Origin: Amorphochlora amoebiformis
Lineage: Eukaryota > Cercozoa > Chlorarachniophyceae
Length of the DNA stretch: 64,000 nucleotides
NCBI GenBank assembly: GCA_054601695.1
Contig: BAAHQB010000072.1
Span: forward strand, 558,001 to 622,000
Reading direction: 5' to 3'
The number at the start of each line of letters is the position of its first letter. Position 1 is the stretch's first letter. Below, in pieces: positions 61,876 through 64,000 of this stretch. Position numbers and translations under genes: made by a program. The notes under the pieces are model-generated. The model did no database searches, had not been told where the DNA came from, and saw nothing but the letters and a program-made list of their open reading frames with translations.

Positions 61876-62514
61876 CTTTCAACTTCCAGCAAACACGATA
61901 TTGAAGTGGCCGAGAAGCACTCACTCAATATGGCAGAGGTACAAAGGAACAAAATTTTCAACCCCACTCTATACACTTAACGCCCTAGCATCATTAATCC
62001 TTACCCAAAACCTAATCCTTTTTCCAGATTAGCGAAGATGTCGCCATGACGAAACAAAAGGAACGGTAACAAGTTAATCTTGGGAAACCCTGTGAAATAT
62101 GAAATATCTGCCGTCATTTCATGGAAAAATTCGTTGTGCACAGTATAAGTATACTCTTATATCTTCCATGCGTTTCCCGGAAAATATCTTTGTGTTCATG
62201 TTATTATTTGCGTGAAGTATACATGTATACGTAGTTCACATACACATGTATATGTGTATATGTATGCATAGATATAAATTATGTTTACATGTAGATAAAT
62301 GAATGTCCACGTACTGAGTAGAAACCTTAAGCTTGGATTATTTGATGGGAAACAGGTTATGAGGAACACAGACAGTCTCAGAGCTTCAAAATTATTGTAC
62401 ACCAAACAAACTAACTCTAGAAATAGTATTTATAATTGGTAAATGTTCCTGTAGATCGATAAGTGTGGTAGAAAAAGAATATATATATGTGTATATATAT
62501 ATTTATATATGTAT

Positions 62515-62557
<43 letters not shown>

Positions 62558-62618
62558 GTATATATTTATTTATATTTGTATGTTTGTACAGACATATGCA
62601 TAATGTAAAATATATATG

Positions 62619-62649
<31 letters not shown>

Positions 62650-62955
62650 TTAATACATGTAAACATGAATGATGTATACATCTGTATCATGTACATTAAT
62701 ATATAATTTTAGATGTAAATTTTCTAAATCTTTTACACGAGATATGTACCTATGTATACATACTTAAATATATTTACATGTGTGTATTCATAGGTTGAAC
62801 ATATACAGACAATAGACACCATAACTTTATCAGAAAATGGATTCACAGAGGTCGCCAAAACATTCGGGTTCTTAAACTTGAAAGGAGAAGTTAATGGTTC
62901 GCGCGTTTCATTATTTCTTTTCTCTATTTCAGACAAGAAAAAACATAGATATTAA
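60552..62955 (+). CDS. Unrecognised Cys-containing/charged protein, or C-terminal extension of the transporter
   Basis: Phase-consistent exons: 60552-60632 ([15 protein letters not shown]...), 60866-60896 (LGIIFMDVT), 60924-60987 ([18 protein letters not shown]), 61447-61520 ([15 protein letters not shown]), 61890-61938, 62028-62065, 62455-62467, 62794-62955 ([16 protein letters not shown] ... KKKHRY, TAA). No start codon with the right phase was found between 60224 and 60551. The preceding transporter exon can end one codon early at a GTTTTT donor (60215), which would join to 60552 in phase. The stretch could therefore be a cytosolic tail or a separate gene. Two CxnC pairs hint at metal binding, but no family is recognised. 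Introns at 60897-60923 (27 nt) and optional 62897-62932 (36 nt) are unusually short; the second is in frame, so retention is neutral. Confidence 0.5.
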
Positions 62956-64000
62956 TTCGGTAGAGTAGTTATATGTGCTCTACTAGTCTCCTGGTCTCTA
63001 GAGTCTAGAGAGTCTAGGTGCTGTTGTTGTGTCTTTGTGTGTGGCGCGATATTTTTTTTTTTTTTTGGATATATATACTCTAGATACTAGATATATCTAG
63101 ATATATATATCTCTATATATACTAGATATATATATCTAGATATATAATATACGATATATTATTCTCTATATATACTAGATATACTAGATATATGTATCTA
63201 GATATATAATATACGATATATAATACTAGAATCTAGAGAATACCTAGAATACAATATATATATCTAGTATCTAGAGTATATATCTGATATGTCTAGTATG
63301 TACTAGTGTATACAACTAGCTAGTACAATATCTAGAATATCTAATATGTATATCTAGTATATATATATATCTAGATATATTTATTTTATACCTAGTATAC
63401 CTTCTATATATACTAGATCTAGTAGATCTAGTAGATATACTCTAGATACTAGATATATATATCTAGATATCTAGGATATATAATAACGATATATATAATA
63501 CTAGAATCTATAGAGAATACAATCTAGACAATATATATATATTGTATATATACTAGATATATCTACTAGATCTGGTATATATCTGATATGTACGTCTAGT
63601 ATGTATATATATACAATCGATCTAGACAATCTAGACAATATCTAGAATATACATGTATATATCTAGATATATTTATTTTATACCTTTGCAATATATATCT
63701 AGAATATCTAGAATATACATATTCCCCTTTTCTTTTATTAAACAGTACTAGATAAACTTATACCTATATATACATACACATATACTAGATATATATCTAC
63801 TAGATCTACTAGATCTACTAGATCTAGTATATATATATATATGTATATATATATATACTAGATATATATGTAATCAACTGTAGTTCAATTTACTAGATTT
63901 AGTCAATCTAGTCAACACAGCTAGAGAGGCCTAGTACCTAGAGTACACGCCCTAGAGCTGTCGCAATCGTGCGCCTAACTATTTTACAAAGTTTAGATGA
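62956..64000. repeat. CTAG-rich palindromic repeat block downstream of the last gene
   Basis: Begins right after stop codon 62953-62955. Dense alternation of CTAG palindromes with short TA tracts (TATCTAGATATA, ACTAGATATATCTAG, AGATCTACTAGATCTACTAG) continues to the window edge. Two near-copies of a ~75-bp segment occur around 63100-63245 and again, shorter, at 63440-63510. No coding evidence. Confidence 0.75.

Overview
The window is nuclear DNA of a eukaryote, probably a protist or alga whose lineage I cannot fix. Genes are split into very many tiny exons (mostly 20-140 nt), introns are GT-AG and stuffed with (TA)n arrays, and degenerate TTAGGG/CCCTAA telomere-type repeats lie inside introns. 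Nearly all long open frames made of Y/I/C/H (TA/GT arrays) or S/L/R/E (GA/CT arrays) are low-complexity artefacts. Real coding sequence was recovered by reading short non-repetitive islands, requiring AG|exon|GT borders, codon-phase continuity between successive exons and protein-family fit. All exon chains are hand-built models, not transcript-supported.

Layout, left to right. (1) 151-5671 (+): 3' part of an RCC1-like beta-propeller gene, 5' end outside the window. (2) 6227-24267 (-): a 26-exon RCC1-repeat gene with an N-terminal signal anchor and at least seven propeller blades. (3) 24371-33432 (+): a 20-exon gene for a signal-anchored six-bladed NHL propeller of 521 aa in a fully phase-consistent model. 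It is head-to-head with gene 2, only 103 bp apart. (4) 33993-50715 (-): translation factor eIF2D (ligatin) in at least 34 exons, with PUA, winged-helix/SWIB-like and SUI1 parts. (5) 51064-60223 (+): a nucleotide-sugar transporter of the SLC35A type with an unusually long, partly low-confidence insertion; it is head-to-head with eIF2D across 348 bp. (6) 60552-62955 (+): short exons of an unrecognised protein, either a separate gene or a C-terminal extension of gene 5. Genes 1/2 and 3/4 are convergent pairs.

Non-coding structure. (TA)n arrays fill most introns. Three long GA/CT arrays (9.86-11.66, 18.33-19.43 and 38.23-38.50 kb) read as polypyrimidine in the sense RNA. Nine copies of a conserved ~45-bp motif, nearly always next to telomere-like repeats, sit in introns of genes 1-4. 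CTAG-rich islands lie at gene 3' ends. Several exon edges are tandemly duplicated into broken decoy copies.

The clearest novelty candidates are the telomere-repeat-linked 45-bp intronic element, the exon-edge duplications separated by TA arrays, and the divergently transcribed pair of signal-anchored beta-propellers, which suggests a co-regulated secretory-pathway module. Genes 2, 3 and 5 are all predicted to be endomembrane proteins. eIF2D is cytosolic, and its shared promoter region with gene 5 is probably coincidental.
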